This document shows, in pieces, positions 25,771-34,097 of a stretch of 64,000 nucleotides of DNA (position 1 is the stretch's first letter; the number at the start of each line of letters is the position of its first letter). The translations under genes were made by a program, and so were the position numbers. The stretch comes from Bacteroides faecis MAJ27. GTDB lineage: Bacteria > Bacteroidota > Bacteroidia > Bacteroidales > Bacteroidaceae. The notes under the pieces were generated by a model that saw only the letters and a program-made list of their open reading frames with translations, was not told the DNA's origin and made no database searches. The DNA lies in contig NZ_FNNN01000020.1 of the NCBI RefSeq assembly GCF_900106755.1, positions 1-64,000 of the forward strand. Direction: 5' to 3'.

Positions 25771-26418
25771 TTATTCTTTCTGCTGCTCACCACACAGCAT
25801 TTGCAGATACTTGAAGGTATGCTTCGCTTCCTGACTGTCTTTTGTAAGGTAGGCTTTTTTCCATTCCGGATGTTTTTCCAGCAGTTGCGCCATCTTTTCT
25901 TTTCCTACAAAATCAATCTTTCCGGTCTCACCGTTCAGCTCATAGCAGACCCGTTTAGTAACCAGACTTGAAGCAGCAAGAGCATCTCCCACATTTCCGC
26001 CCAGTTTCACATCATCTTCTTCTGCAAATGTCCCACCGATTACCGACCCTAATGGCATCGCACAGAAATAAATATTTTTGCCCAACTGAACAGCCGGAGC
26101 ATACCACGCCCCGAAACGCATCTTTTTATAACGCAACTTACGACAGTTGATAAATAAGTCTCCTTCAGAAGTACGCACCGCAAAACAACGCTTCTTCAAC
26201 TGGCGGCACATAGATTCATCATTGCCTGCCGTTATCCGGTAGTCAGCCCCGCCTGTCAATAGAATCTGGCTTCTGGAACGCTTCTCTACTCGCAACACTG
26301 CAAGGGTATCGCCATCTTGAACCATCAACTCCTTCAAGTTTGAATAAATGATATTCTGCGCAACTACCGGAAGGCTAATCACGCTTATCAGCAACCACAA
26401 AACATATCCTTTCTTCAT
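25771..26418 (-). CDS. Exported protein of unknown function
   Basis: ATG at 26418 is chosen over an ATG 21 nt upstream because AGGAGG lies seven bases ahead of it and the signal peptide (MKKGYVLWLLISVISLPVVAQ) then starts directly; 215 residues. The mature part has a domain with VQDGDTLAVLRVEKRSRSQI and a central region YFCAMPLGSVIGGTFAEED; three to four cysteines are scattered in it. The family is common in Bacteroidales but I know no function. It lies alone upstream of the hut operon on the same strand. Confidence 0.7.
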   Translation of the reverse strand: MKKGYVLWLLISVISLPVVAQNIIYSNLKELMVQDGDTLAVLRVEKRSRSQILLTGGADYRITAGNDESMCRQLKKRCFAVRTSEGDLFINCRKLRYKKMRFGAWYAPAVQLGKNIYFCAMPLGSVIGGTFAEEDDVKLGGNVGDALAASSLVTKRVCYELNGETGKIDFVGKEKMAQLLEKHPEWKKAYLTKDSQEAKHTFKYLQMLCGEQQKE

Positions 26419-26517
26419 AAGCCATCCTCCTTTCTTCATTCAACGCCTTTTCGAGTGGAAAGTTATAAATTTTAGCGCATAAATGCAAGAATGGAAAAAG
26501 AAATGTTGAAAAAAGAA

Positions 26518-26545
26518 GCCAAGAAGCCTCTTTCGCCTTCTTGGC
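26518..26545 (-). terminator. Orphan intrinsic terminator-like hairpin
   Basis: GCCAAGAAG (26518-26526) pairs perfectly with CTTCTTGGC (26537-26545) around a 10-nt loop; on the minus strand the stem is followed by TTCTTTTTTC. It lies 100 nt upstream of the start at 26418, with no gene feeding it from the right, so it would end an unannotated minus-strand RNA or attenuate the downstream gene. Confidence 0.6.
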
Positions 26546-26665
26546 ACAGCACCTCTTACACGCAATTATCCCGGAAGCAAGTCAATCGCCCCCGAAGTTT
26601 GTTTACTCATGAGATACGGTTTATGGTTCTTTTTATAATCTTATCTTGTCTTTTTCCATCCTGAA

Positions 26666-26730
26666 TATCAGGTGTTTTATCTGGTATATCAAGCATTAAT
26701 ACCTGTTATGACCGATATTATGACTTATAC
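26666..26730. repeat. Degenerate 21-22-bp array, core TATCA-N4-TTAATACCTG
   Basis: TATCA begins at 26666 and 26687, followed by a degenerate unit at 26709. The middle unit shares 17 of 22 positions with the unit at 278-299. The first unit also contains the short palindrome CCTGAATATCAGG just ahead of it. Confidence 0.5.
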
Positions 26731-26946
26731 TGTGCCCCATACTGATGTAGCATACATAAGTAATCATAAAGAATAAGTTGTGACAATTTACATGGAAACA
26801 GACTCCATTCATATCCGTTTAAGTTTGCGACAATGTTTATCCGGACAAAGAAAGGATAAGCACCCGGGAACAACAGCAAATGAACGATTCATTATGCTAT
26901 TATGCAGGCATGATTAATATATTCCGTCAGTAACAACAAATCGTTT

Positions 26947-27034
26947 CACGTACATGCTCCCATCAGTCCACGTACGTAAACCATTGAGCTCACATACGTG
27001 AACCGAACAGATCACGGACGTGAAACGAAAATAT
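26947..27034. repeat. 22-bp tandem array, four units, core CACGTACGTGAA
   Basis: CACGTACATG, CACGTACGTA, CACATACGTG and CACGGACGTG start at 26947, 26969, 26991 and 27013, exactly 22 bp apart each time; the tails after position 12-14 vary. The core is near-palindromic (ACGTACGT), as expected for a dimeric DNA-binding site. Confidence 0.75.
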
Positions 27035-27245
27035 GAAACGAACAAAATATATTAGTCAAACCTTGTTTACAGGTTAAGGTTGCCGAGTCTTGTCTTAATA
27101 TAGGCGGCATACAGGAAGTAATATATGGCATAAACAACGTACATTCATGCCTAAAAGGGAATTCTTAACACAAATAGGCAAAGGCTTTAAAAGAGTACAC
27201 TTTCTACTGATAATCAACAAATTAACCGTATTATCTATTAAAAAC

Positions 27246-27307
27246 AGGTGATAATAGAAAGCAGAAAAACATCTATTATCACCTTATTATCACCGGTTAT
27301 TATCACC
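27246..27307. repeat. Inverted repeat plus repeated TATTATCACC
   Basis: AGGTGATAATAG (27246-27257) and CTATTATCACCT (27273-27284) form a perfect 12-bp stem with a 15-nt loop. ATTATCACC then occurs again at 27286 and 27299, so one inverted and three direct copies lie about 220 bp upstream of the MutS-like gene. It may be an operator cluster. Confidence 0.6.
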
Positions 27308-27501
27308 ATTACTTGACTAATTATAAGACACTTATCACACAAAGGTGACAAGTGACAATAACAAAGTGTGTTTATTTCCTATGTAACTTTGCTCTAAACC
27401 ATCACAACTTGCTTCATCACCGATTACTGAATGACCGTTAATAAAGAGTAAATCTGCTCTTTACAAAAACACGCTCCCATTCTGCTTTTTACGAATTATA
27501 T

Positions 27502-27509
27502 TACCTTTG
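27502..27509 (+). promoter_or_regulatory. Bacteroidetes -7 element TACCTTTG for the MutS-like gene
   Basis: TACCTTTG on the plus strand matches TAnnTTTG 21 nt before the ATG at 27531. It overlaps an in-frame TTG at 27507, which therefore cannot be the start if this promoter is used. Confidence 0.6.
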
Positions 27510-27530
27510 TCCGAAAAGCAATATAATCGT

Positions 27531-29345
27531 ATGGAAAAACAAGAAAATATTATAGCAACCTATCAACAAATCATTCAGGAAACAGAACAACAACTACAAA
27601 AAGCGCAGAAACGCATTCGCTATATCAGCCTTCTGAGACTGATCTTATTCGTAGAAGCAGTAGCCTCCGCCATTATTTTTTGGTCTGATGGATGGTTAAA
27701 GCTCATCGTCTTTACCGTAATTCCCATCATCGCTTTCATTTGGCTGGTGCAAAGCCACAACCGATGGTTTTACTGGAAAGATTATCTCAAAAAGAAAATA
27801 GAAATCAATCAGCAGGAACTACGAGCACTGCAATATGACTTTTCCGACTTCGACAACGGAAAGGAATACATCGATCCGTCTCACCTCTATACTTTTGACT
27901 TGGACATATTTGGCGAGCACTCACTATTCCAGTATATCAATCGTACTTCGACCCCCATCGGCAAACAGCGTCTTGCCAACTGGTTCAATGCACATCTGGA
28001 AGAAAAAGAAGCTATCGAACAACGTCAGGAAGCGATTCGGGAACTATCTTCAGAACTTGAGTTTCGGCAACAATTCCGCCTGCTCGGATTACTTTATAAA
28101 GGCAAGCCATCCGACACCTCTGAAATTAAAGAATGGGTAAACAGTCCGAGCGACTATCGGAAACACGCTTTCCTCCGTATCCTCCCGACAGCAGTAGGTA
28201 TTATAAACCTCCTATGTATCGGCGCAACGATTCTGGGATTTCTCCCTGCAAGCATCAGCGGGATAGTATTTGCATGCTTTGTCGTATTCAGTTTTATCTT
28301 CTCAAAAGGAATAACCAAAATACAAGCGACGTATGGCGAAAAACTACAAATTCTGTCTACTTACGCCGACCAGATTCTCATCACCGAGAAAAAAGAGATG
28401 CACAGCCCTGCACTGCAACAACTGAAAGCCGAACTTACAAGCCAAAATCAAACAGCTTCCCAGTCCGTACATCGCCTTGCTAAACTCATGAATGCACTCG
28501 ACCAACGAGGTAATCTGCTAATAAGCACCATCTTGAACGGCCTCCTATTTTGGGAACTCCGCCAAGTCATGCAAATCGAGAAATGGAAAGAAGTACACTC
28601 CGCAGATCTCCCCCGCTGGATCGAAGCTATCGGAGCAATTGATGCTTATTGTTCTCTTGCAACATTCTCATACAACCATCCGGATTACATCTATCCTCAA
28701 ATAACTTCTCAGTCTTTCCATCTGCAAGCCGAAGCCTTAGGGCATCCGCTCATGGACCGCAATAAATGTGTCCGCAATGGAATCGATATGGAGAAACGCC
28801 CGTTCTTTATCATTATTACCGGCGCCAACATGGCAGGCAAAAGTACTTACCTGCGCACCGTAGGTGTCAACTACCTCTTGGCTTGCATTGGTGCTCCTGT
28901 ATGGGCTGCGAAAATGGAAATATTTCCCGCTCGTCTTGTCACCAGCCTCCGGACAAGTGATTCACTCACCGACAACGAATCTTACTTCTTCGCCGAACTC
29001 AAACGACTGAAACTAATCATTGATAAACTCAAAGCCGGAGAAGAATTATTTATCATCCTTGATGAAATTCTGAAAGGAACTAACTCTATGGATAAACAGA
29101 AAGGTTCTTTTGCCTTAATCAAACAGTTCATGAGCATGGATGCCAATGGTATTATCGCTACTCATGACCTACTGCTAGGCACACTAATAGATGCTTTTCC
29201 ACAAAATATCCGGAATTATTGTTTCGAAGCGGACATTACCAACAACGAACTGACATTTTCATACCAGATGAGAAGCGGAGTCGCACAGAACATGAATGCG
29301 TGCTTCTTAATGAAAAAAATGGGGATTGCCGTCATCGACGGTTAA
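27531..29345 (+). CDS. Membrane-associated MutS-family ATPase
   Basis: 604 residues from the ATG at 27531. The C-terminal 200 residues are a MutS ATPase: Walker A GANMAGKS (431-438), a conserved TSLRTSDSLTDNESYFFAEL-type loop (from 471), Walker B FIILDEI (507-513) and THD (544-546) as H-loop. In contrast to mismatch-repair MutS there is no mismatch-binding domain; instead helices at about 34-52, 57-74, 214-238 and 241-258 look like two membrane hairpins, separated by a MutS core-like helical region. The gene is the only one on the plus strand. The function of such proteins is not known to me; a mismatch-repair role should not be assumed. Confidence 0.88.
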   Translation: MEKQENIIATYQQIIQETEQQLQKAQKRIRYISLLRLILFVEAVASAIIFWSDGWLKLIVFTVIPIIAFIWLVQSHNRWFYWKDYLKKKIEINQQELRALQYDFSDFDNGKEYIDPSHLYTFDLDIFGEHSLFQYINRTSTPIGKQRLANWFNAHLEEKEAIEQRQEAIRELSSELEFRQQFRLLGLLYKGKPSDTSEIKEWVNSPSDYRKHAFLRILPTAVGIINLLCIGATILGFLPASISGIVFACFVVFSFIFSKGITKIQATYGEKLQILSTYADQILITEKKEMHSPALQQLKAELTSQNQTASQSVHRLAKLMNALDQRGNLLISTILNGLLFWELRQVMQIEKWKEVHSADLPRWIEAIGAIDAYCSLATFSYNHPDYIYPQITSQSFHLQAEALGHPLMDRNKCVRNGIDMEKRPFFIIITGANMAGKSTYLRTVGVNYLLACIGAPVWAAKMEIFPARLVTSLRTSDSLTDNESYFFAELKRLKLIIDKLKAGEELFIILDEILKGTNSMDKQKGSFALIKQFMSMDANGIIATHDLLLGTLIDAFPQNIRNYCFEADITNNELTFSYQMRSGVAQNMNACFLMKKMGIAVIDG

Positions 29346-29350
29346 TCCCC
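29314..29350 (-). terminator. Terminator for minus-strand genes inside the MutS-like gene's 3' end
   Basis: GGGGATT-GCCGTC (29321-29333) pairs with GACGGT-TAATCCCC (29337-29350) with one wobble and one bulge. Read on the minus strand, the hairpin is followed by ATTTTTTTC (29320-29312), an ideal U-tract. It would end transcription coming from 30577-29536 and overlaps the stop codon of the plus-strand gene (29343-29345). Confidence 0.7.
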
Positions 29351-29535
29351 ACATGTCAAATTATTCCTTAAAGCCTGCTTGTATCTAAGCTATTAAGACA
29401 TAGAAGTGCGATATTCAGTAATTATCAATCCATTATCCATTTATCCCTGCATCCCTGCACTTGACTATCTTAGAAATGATCTTCTGATGAATGACAATTC
29501 GCCATCAACATGAACACCATTTGGCATTAAGCACT

Positions 29536-30075
29536 TTAATTCAATTGACTTTTAGTCAGAAACGCAGCAACAGCTGCAGCTGCATCATTGGTAAAATAAT
29601 GCACAGCAGTCACCGGCTGATATGTATAAGGTACAAACTGGAATAGCTGTACAGCTGCAAATTTATTATCAGCAGATAGTATCACGTCCATACGTATATT
29701 ACCACTTGCCTCACTCTTAATCTTTGAATCCGCAGAAAATGAACCGGAATTAACAAGGTCAGTCAACTTGTCCATATGCTTCAGATCAAAGAAAACACTA
29801 CGCTCTTTCGTTATGCTTCCTGTCGGAACATAGACCACTTCTTTTGACTTCCAGAAAAGCCGGAATATACCTAAAAGGAACAATCCTGTTCCAAAGACCA
29901 TCAGAGCCATACTGACAGTAGACGATTTATCTTCCAGTTCGAAAGTAGAAGCAAAAGATAAAATACCAATCAGTAACATTACACAAGAAATTAAAAGACC
30001 GGAGATACTCGTACGTTTAGCGATATCGGGATGTGAAGATGCAAATATAGTAGCATCAATAGCTTGAGTTGCCAT
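29536..30075 (-). CDS. Membrane protein of unknown function, two helices
   Basis: ATG at 30075 gives 179 residues; the longer frame adds an unlikely leader. Two membrane segments are clear (about 25-43, ISGLLISCVMLLIGILSF; 56-74, VSMALMVFGTGLFLLGIFRLFW), then a soluble C-terminal domain of about 100 residues ending in an alanine-rich helix (NDAAAAVAAFLTK). No family recognised. It is 106 bp downstream of another small envelope gene on the same strand and converges with the MutS-like gene. Confidence 0.75.
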   Translation of the reverse strand: MATQAIDATIFASSHPDIAKRTSISGLLISCVMLLIGILSFASTFELEDKSSTVSMALMVFGTGLFLLGIFRLFWKSKEVVYVPTGSITKERSVFFDLKHMDKLTDLVNSGSFSADSKIKSEASGNIRMDVILSADNKFAAVQLFQFVPYTYQPVTAVHYFTNDAAAAVAAFLTKSQLN

Positions 30076-30181
30076 AATATTGAAGTTTAAATTATTAGTA
30101 AAAATATGAAGATAATAAAGACTGACCGGCACTATATAATTAACGCCAGCAATCCGTAAAATAATACCAATAAATAAACGT

Positions 30182-30577
30182 CTAAATAATAATATGCCTT
30201 AAAGTAAATACATAATATTCACTTGCAGGCTGGCAATAATAGGAAGTTGTAGTATTATAAATCCTTCCCCAATGCTGTGACAGTGAGTTATCACGGTCTG
30301 CACAACATTGCAGTACATTTCTCAGAGAAGAGAAGTATTCACCGATTTGCACACGTTGGATGCGTGTCACCGATATCTGATGGCTTTGCAAATTAGTTAA
30401 TTCAGCCACAGGAAGATAAGGAGATTCTGGAGCATTAATCTGCCCCTGCGGTTTCATAGAATATGTAACAGCATGCTCTGGTTGTTCCACCTGTTTTTCA
30501 GTGAAAACATTGCCTGCGACCCCATGAAGGGCAACTGCCAGCAACAGAAACAATATTACCTTTACAAATTTTGCCAT
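30182..30577 (-). CDS. Small exported protein of unknown function
   Basis: ATG at 30577 gives 131 residues with a signal peptide (MAKFVKVILFLLLAVALHGVAG). A TTG four codons upstream is possible. The mature protein has two adjacent cysteines in NVLQCCADRD and a tyrosine-rich end; no family is recognised. A TATATTTG motif lies at 30594-30587, so close to the start that a transcript from it would be nearly leaderless. Confidence 0.65.
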   Translation of the reverse strand: MAKFVKVILFLLLAVALHGVAGNVFTEKQVEQPEHAVTYSMKPQGQINAPESPYLPVAELTNLQSHQISVTRIQRVQIGEYFSSLRNVLQCCADRDNSLSQHWGRIYNTTTSYYCQPASEYYVFTLRHIII

Positions 30578-30669
30578 ATTCTCCTGCAAATATAACAGAT
30601 AATTCTTACGAAAAGTTCATTCGGTAAATCTTTTAATGTATCTTAGTATAACTAAAATATAAGGATACA

Positions 30670-30700
30670 AAAAAGGCTACCCGTATGAGTAGCCTTTTTT
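30670..30700 (-). terminator. Terminator of the ribosomal protein supercluster
   Basis: AAAAAGGCTAC (30670-30680) pairs with GTAGCCTTTTT (30689-30699) around an 8-nt loop, 25 nt after the rplQ stop codon; on the minus strand it ends in TTTTTTG. A classical intrinsic terminator and probably bidirectional. Confidence 0.85.
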
Positions 30701-30724
30701 ATATGTATAAGAATAACTGTAAAA

Positions 30725-31207
30725 TTATTCAGCTGATTCAGCTTTTGGTTCTTCAGTTGCAGGAGCTTCAACAGCAGCAGGAGCAGCACTCTTCTTAGAA
30801 CGACGAGTACGAGTAGCTTTCTTAGCAACTTTTTCTTTAGCCATGTTTTCATTGTAGTCAACCAACTCAATGAAACACATTTCTGCATTGTCACCTAAAC
30901 GGTTACCAGTCTTGATGATACGAGTATAACCACCCGGACGGTCAGCAATCTTAACCGAGATTTCTTTGAACAATTCTGTTACTGCAATCTTATCTTGCAG
31001 GTTGCTAAATACAACACGACGAGAATTCGTAGTATCTTCTTTAGACTTTGTAATCAAAGGCTCAACAAACTTCTTCAAAGCTTTAGCCTTTGCCACAGTC
31101 GTAGTGATTCTTTTGTGCTTGATCAAGGAGCAAGCCATGTTAGATAACATAGCGCTTCTATGAGAAGCAGTACGACCTAAATGATTGAATTTTTTATTAT
31201 GTCTCAT
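30725..31207 (-). CDS. rplQ: 50S ribosomal protein L17
   Basis: 160 residues. The first 115 (MRHNKKFNHLGRTASHRSAM, then RRVVFSNLQDK) are the conserved L17 fold that lines the base of the peptide exit tunnel. The last 35-40 are an added lysine- then alanine/glutamate-rich low-complexity tail (KKSAAPAAVEAPATEEPKAE) typical of Bacteroidetes L17. It is the last gene of the cluster, 3 bp after rpoA. Confidence 0.97.
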   Translation of the reverse strand: MRHNKKFNHLGRTASHRSAMLSNMACSLIKHKRITTTVAKAKALKKFVEPLITKSKEDTTNSRRVVFSNLQDKIAVTELFKEISVKIADRPGGYTRIIKTGNRLGDNAEMCFIELVDYNENMAKEKVAKKATRTRRSKKSAAPAAVEAPATEEPKAESAE

Positions 31208-31210
31208 TTT

Positions 31211-32203
31211 TTATTCTTTATCTAATTTATATTTAGAAATGTCGGTTCCAAACGATAGATTCAGACTTTCCAGCAAATCATCAAGCTCGGTAAGCGATTT
31301 CTTTCCGAAGTTTCTGAACTTCAACAGGTCAGTTTTGTTGAATTGTACCAAGTCACCGAGAGTTTCTACGTCAGCAGCCTTCAAACAATTGAGGGCGCGA
31401 ACTGACAAGTCCATATCAACAAGCTTAGTCTTCAACAGCTGACGCATATGCAATACTTCTTCATCAAACTCTTCATTGCCATCAGTATCGTTACTTTCAA
31501 GCGTGATCTTCTCGTCAGAGAACAACATGAAGTGATAAATCAGAATTTTTGCAGCTTCTTTCAGCGCTTCCTTCGGGTGTATAGAACCGTCGGTACTAAT
31601 CTCAAGCACTAGCTTTTCGTAGTCTGTCTTCTGTTCTACACGGAAGTTTTCTACAGCATACTTGACATTACGTATCGGTGTATAAATAGAGTCGATTGGA
31701 ATTACATTAACATCCGTGCAATATTCGCGATTTTCATCAGCAGGAACATATCCACGACCCTTGTTAATAGTAATATCAATCTGCATAGTTGCCTTAGAAT
31801 CTAAATGACAAATAACTAATTCCGGATTTAACACTTCAAATCCAGTCAAATACTTACCTATGTCACCTGCTTTAAATTCACTTGAATTCTCGACAGTGAT
31901 GCTCACTTTTTCGCTCTCGAATTCTTCAACTACTTGCTTGAATCTCACTTGTTTCAGATTCAAGATAATGTTGGTAACATCCTCTTTTACTCCAGGTACA
32001 CTAGAAAATTCATGCTCCACACCATCTATTCTGATAGTAGTGATAGCAAAACCCTCTAATGAAGAGAGCAGGATACGGCGTAATGCATTACCTACGGTAA
32101 TACCAAACCCCGGTTCCAACGGACGAAATTCGAATTTACCGAATCTGGAGTCCGCCTCCAACATTAATACTTTATCAGGTTTTTGAAATGCTAATATCGC
32201 CAT
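31211..32203 (-). CDS. rpoA: RNA polymerase alpha subunit
   Basis: 330 residues with the N-terminal dimerisation and assembly domain (FEFRPLEPGFGITVGNALRRILLSS-type block, residues about 25-50), an acidic linker (NDTDGNEEFDEE) and the C-terminal domain (about 255-320, DLSVRALNCLKAADVETLGDL) that contacts promoter DNA and activators. It assembles with the beta and beta-prime subunits encoded at 49389-57591. Lies between rpsD and rplQ as in most bacteria. Confidence 0.98.
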   Translation of the reverse strand: MAILAFQKPDKVLMLEADSRFGKFEFRPLEPGFGITVGNALRRILLSSLEGFAITTIRIDGVEHEFSSVPGVKEDVTNIILNLKQVRFKQVVEEFESEKVSITVENSSEFKAGDIGKYLTGFEVLNPELVICHLDSKATMQIDITINKGRGYVPADENREYCTDVNVIPIDSIYTPIRNVKYAVENFRVEQKTDYEKLVLEISTDGSIHPKEALKEAAKILIYHFMLFSDEKITLESNDTDGNEEFDEEVLHMRQLLKTKLVDMDLSVRALNCLKAADVETLGDLVQFNKTDLLKFRNFGKKSLTELDDLLESLNLSFGTDISKYKLDKE

Positions 32204-32214
32204 GAAATTAATTA

Positions 32215-32820
32215 TTATTTAGAATACAATTCAACGATCAAATGTTCTTTAATGTTCTCAGGAATGTCTGCTCTTTCAGGTATATGCAACATTTTACCAA
32301 CCTTAGAAGTTTCATCCCACTCCAACCAAGCGTATTTGCTGTGATTGAAACCTGCAAGAGAGTTAGCAATTACTTCCAAAGATTTAGATCTTTCACGAAC
32401 ACCAATCAATTGTCCTGGTTTTACTGCGAACGAAGGAATGTTTACCACTTCACCATCTACAGTAATATGCTTGTGACTAACCAACTGACGAGCAGCAGCA
32501 CGTGTAGGAGCAATACCCAAACGGAATACTACGTTGTCAAGGCGGCCTTCCAGCAATTGAAGAAGCACCTCACCGGTAATACCTTTAGCGGTAGCGGCTT
32601 TTTCAAACAAATTGCGGAATTGTTTTTCTAAAACTCCATAAGTGTATTTCGCTTTCTGCTTTTCACGAAGTTGCACACCATATTCAGAAGTTTTTCTTTT
32701 TCTTGAATTTCCGTGTTGTCCGGGAGGATAGTTCTTCTTTGACAAAACTTTATCAGCTCCAAAGATGCCTTCACCGAATTTACGGGCTATTCTTGATTTT
32801 GGTCCAGTATATCTAGCCAT
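32215..32820 (-). CDS. rpsD: 30S ribosomal protein S4
   Basis: 201 residues: N-terminal MARYTGPKSRIARKFGEGIF, the PPGQHG block and an S4 RNA-binding domain (about 90-150, RLDNVVFRLGIAPTRAAARQ). The four-cysteine zinc site seen in some S4 proteins is absent, so it is the zinc-free type. S4 binds early to 16S rRNA at the five-way junction and lines the mRNA entry. 116 bp separate it from rpsK, the largest gap in this part of the cluster. Confidence 0.98.
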   Translation of the reverse strand: MARYTGPKSRIARKFGEGIFGADKVLSKKNYPPGQHGNSRKRKTSEYGVQLREKQKAKYTYGVLEKQFRNLFEKAATAKGITGEVLLQLLEGRLDNVVFRLGIAPTRAAARQLVSHKHITVDGEVVNIPSFAVKPGQLIGVRERSKSLEVIANSLAGFNHSKYAWLEWDETSKVGKMLHIPERADIPENIKEHLIVELYSK

Positions 32821-32936
32821 TTCTTTTAAATATTTAATTGTTTATTCATGAACTTAATTTGTTGCAGCCGCGATTGCAGAGAAGAAATTATTGCAATCCA
32901 AAAACAAAATCAAGATCATTTTAAGTTAAAGGTAAA

Positions 32937-33326
32937 TTAAACTCTACGTCTTTTCGGAGGACGACAACCATTGTGTGGAAGTGGAGTTACGTCGATGATC
33001 TCTGTAACCTCAATACCAGCTCCGTGGATAGTTCTAATAGCAGACTCACGTCCGTTACCTGGACCCTTCACATATGCTTTTACCTTTCTCAGGCCAAGAT
33101 CAAATGCAATTTTTGCACAATCCTGGGCAGCCATCTGAGCTGCATAAGGAGTATTCTTTTTTGAACCTCTAAATCCCATCTTTCCTGCAGATGACCAAGA
33201 GATTATCTGCCCTTCACTGTTTGCAAGAGAAACAATAATATTGTTGAAAGATGAATGAACGTGTAACTGTCCATTAGCGTCTACTTTCACATTTCTCTTC
33301 TTAGCTGCAACTGTTTTTTTTGCCAT
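32937..33326 (-). CDS. rpsK: 30S ribosomal protein S11
   Basis: 129 residues with the family blocks [30 protein letters not shown] and the basic C-terminal tail [18 protein letters not shown]. It forms part of the 30S platform next to the mRNA exit. 11 bp downstream of rpsM. Confidence 0.98.
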
Positions 33327-33337
33327 ATCAACAATTA

Positions 33338-33718
33338 TTATTTAGTAGCTTTTTTCTTATTAGCAACGGTTTTCTTTCTACCCTTACGAGTACGCGCATT
33401 GTTCTTAGTGCTCTGACCTCTAACCGGCAGACCAATACGATGACGTACACCACGGTAACAACCAATATCCATTAATCGCTTAATGTTCAATTGGATTTCA
33501 GAACGAAGATCACCTTCTACTTTATACTCTGCACCGATAATCTCACGAATCTTAGCAGCTTGATCATCTGTCCAGTCTTTAACCTTCAGATCTTTATCTA
33601 CACCAGCTTTATCTAAAATTTTTGCTGAACTACTGCGACCTATTCCATATACATAGGTCAACGCAATTTCACCTCTTTTATTCTGAGGTAAATCTACACC
33701 AACTATTCTTATAGCCAT
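33338..33718 (-). CDS. rpsM: 30S ribosomal protein S13
   Basis: 126 residues: [26 protein letters not shown] start, helix-two-turn-helix in the middle, [20 protein letters not shown] and a lysine-rich tail that reaches toward P-site tRNA. S13 sits in the 30S head and forms bridges to the 50S subunit. Confidence 0.98.
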
Positions 33719-33751
33719 ATACTAAATTATTTTTTTTGCAAAAATAACAAA

Positions 33752-33868
33752 TTATCCTTGACGTTGTTTATACTTAGGATTTTTCTTGTTAATAACATAC
33801 AAACGGCCATTACGTCTAACGATCTTACATTCTGGCGTGCGTTTCTTTAATGATGCTCTTACTTTCAT
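33752..33868 (-). CDS. rpmJ: 50S ribosomal protein L36
   Basis: A 38-residue gene between infA and rpsM: MKVRASLKKRTPECKIVRRN, then GRLYVINKKNPKYKQRQG. Only one cysteine remains of the C-C-C-H zinc-ribbon pattern, so this is the zinc-free type of L36, with RNGRLYVI and NPKYKQRQG identifying the family. Start 33868 (ATG), stop 33754-33752 (TAA). Confidence 0.97.
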   Translation of the reverse strand: MKVRASLKKRTPECKIVRRNGRLYVINKKNPKYKQRQG

Positions 33869-33877
33869 ATCTTAATT

Positions 33878-34096
33878 TTATTTATATCTAAACACAATTC
33901 TTCCTTTCGATAAGTCGTAAGGAGACATTTCGACTCTCACTTTATCTCCCGGCAAAATCTTAATGTAATGCATACGCATCTTACCTGAAATATGTGCAGT
34001 AATCTCATGTCCGTTTTCTAATTCAACACGAAACATTGCATTAGACAATGCTTCAACTATAACTCCATCTTGTTCTATTGCAGATTGCTTTGCCAT
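33878..34096 (-). CDS. infA: Translation initiation factor IF-1
   Basis: 72 residues forming a single OB-fold S1 domain: AIEQDGVIVEALSNAMFRVE, then GHEITAHISGKMRMHYIKIL and the end SPYDLSKGRIVFRYK. It occupies the ribosomal A site during initiation. Only 1 bp after map, so the two are translated in close succession. Confidence 0.98.
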   Translation of the reverse strand: MAKQSAIEQDGVIVEALSNAMFRVELENGHEITAHISGKMRMHYIKILPGDKVRVEMSPYDLSKGRIVFRYK

Positions 34097-34097
34097 A

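Larger units (their letters stand above)
26419..27530. other. Long intergenic region with hairpins and periodic repeats
   Basis: About 1.1 kb between two divergent genes holds no frame that resembles a gene. It contains an orphan terminator-like hairpin (26518-26545), loosely 22-bp repeats (26666-26730), a clear 22-bp array (26947-27034), a perfect 12-bp inverted repeat (27246-27284) and the promoter of the MutS-like gene. A TAAGTTTG on the plus strand at 26820-26827 matches the -7 consensus but has no good -33. A small RNA is possible. Confidence 0.6.

Noticed and set aside
27507..27530. TTG start at 27507 for the MutS-like gene
   Set aside because: The TTG is part of the predicted -7 promoter element, so it would not be in the mRNA.
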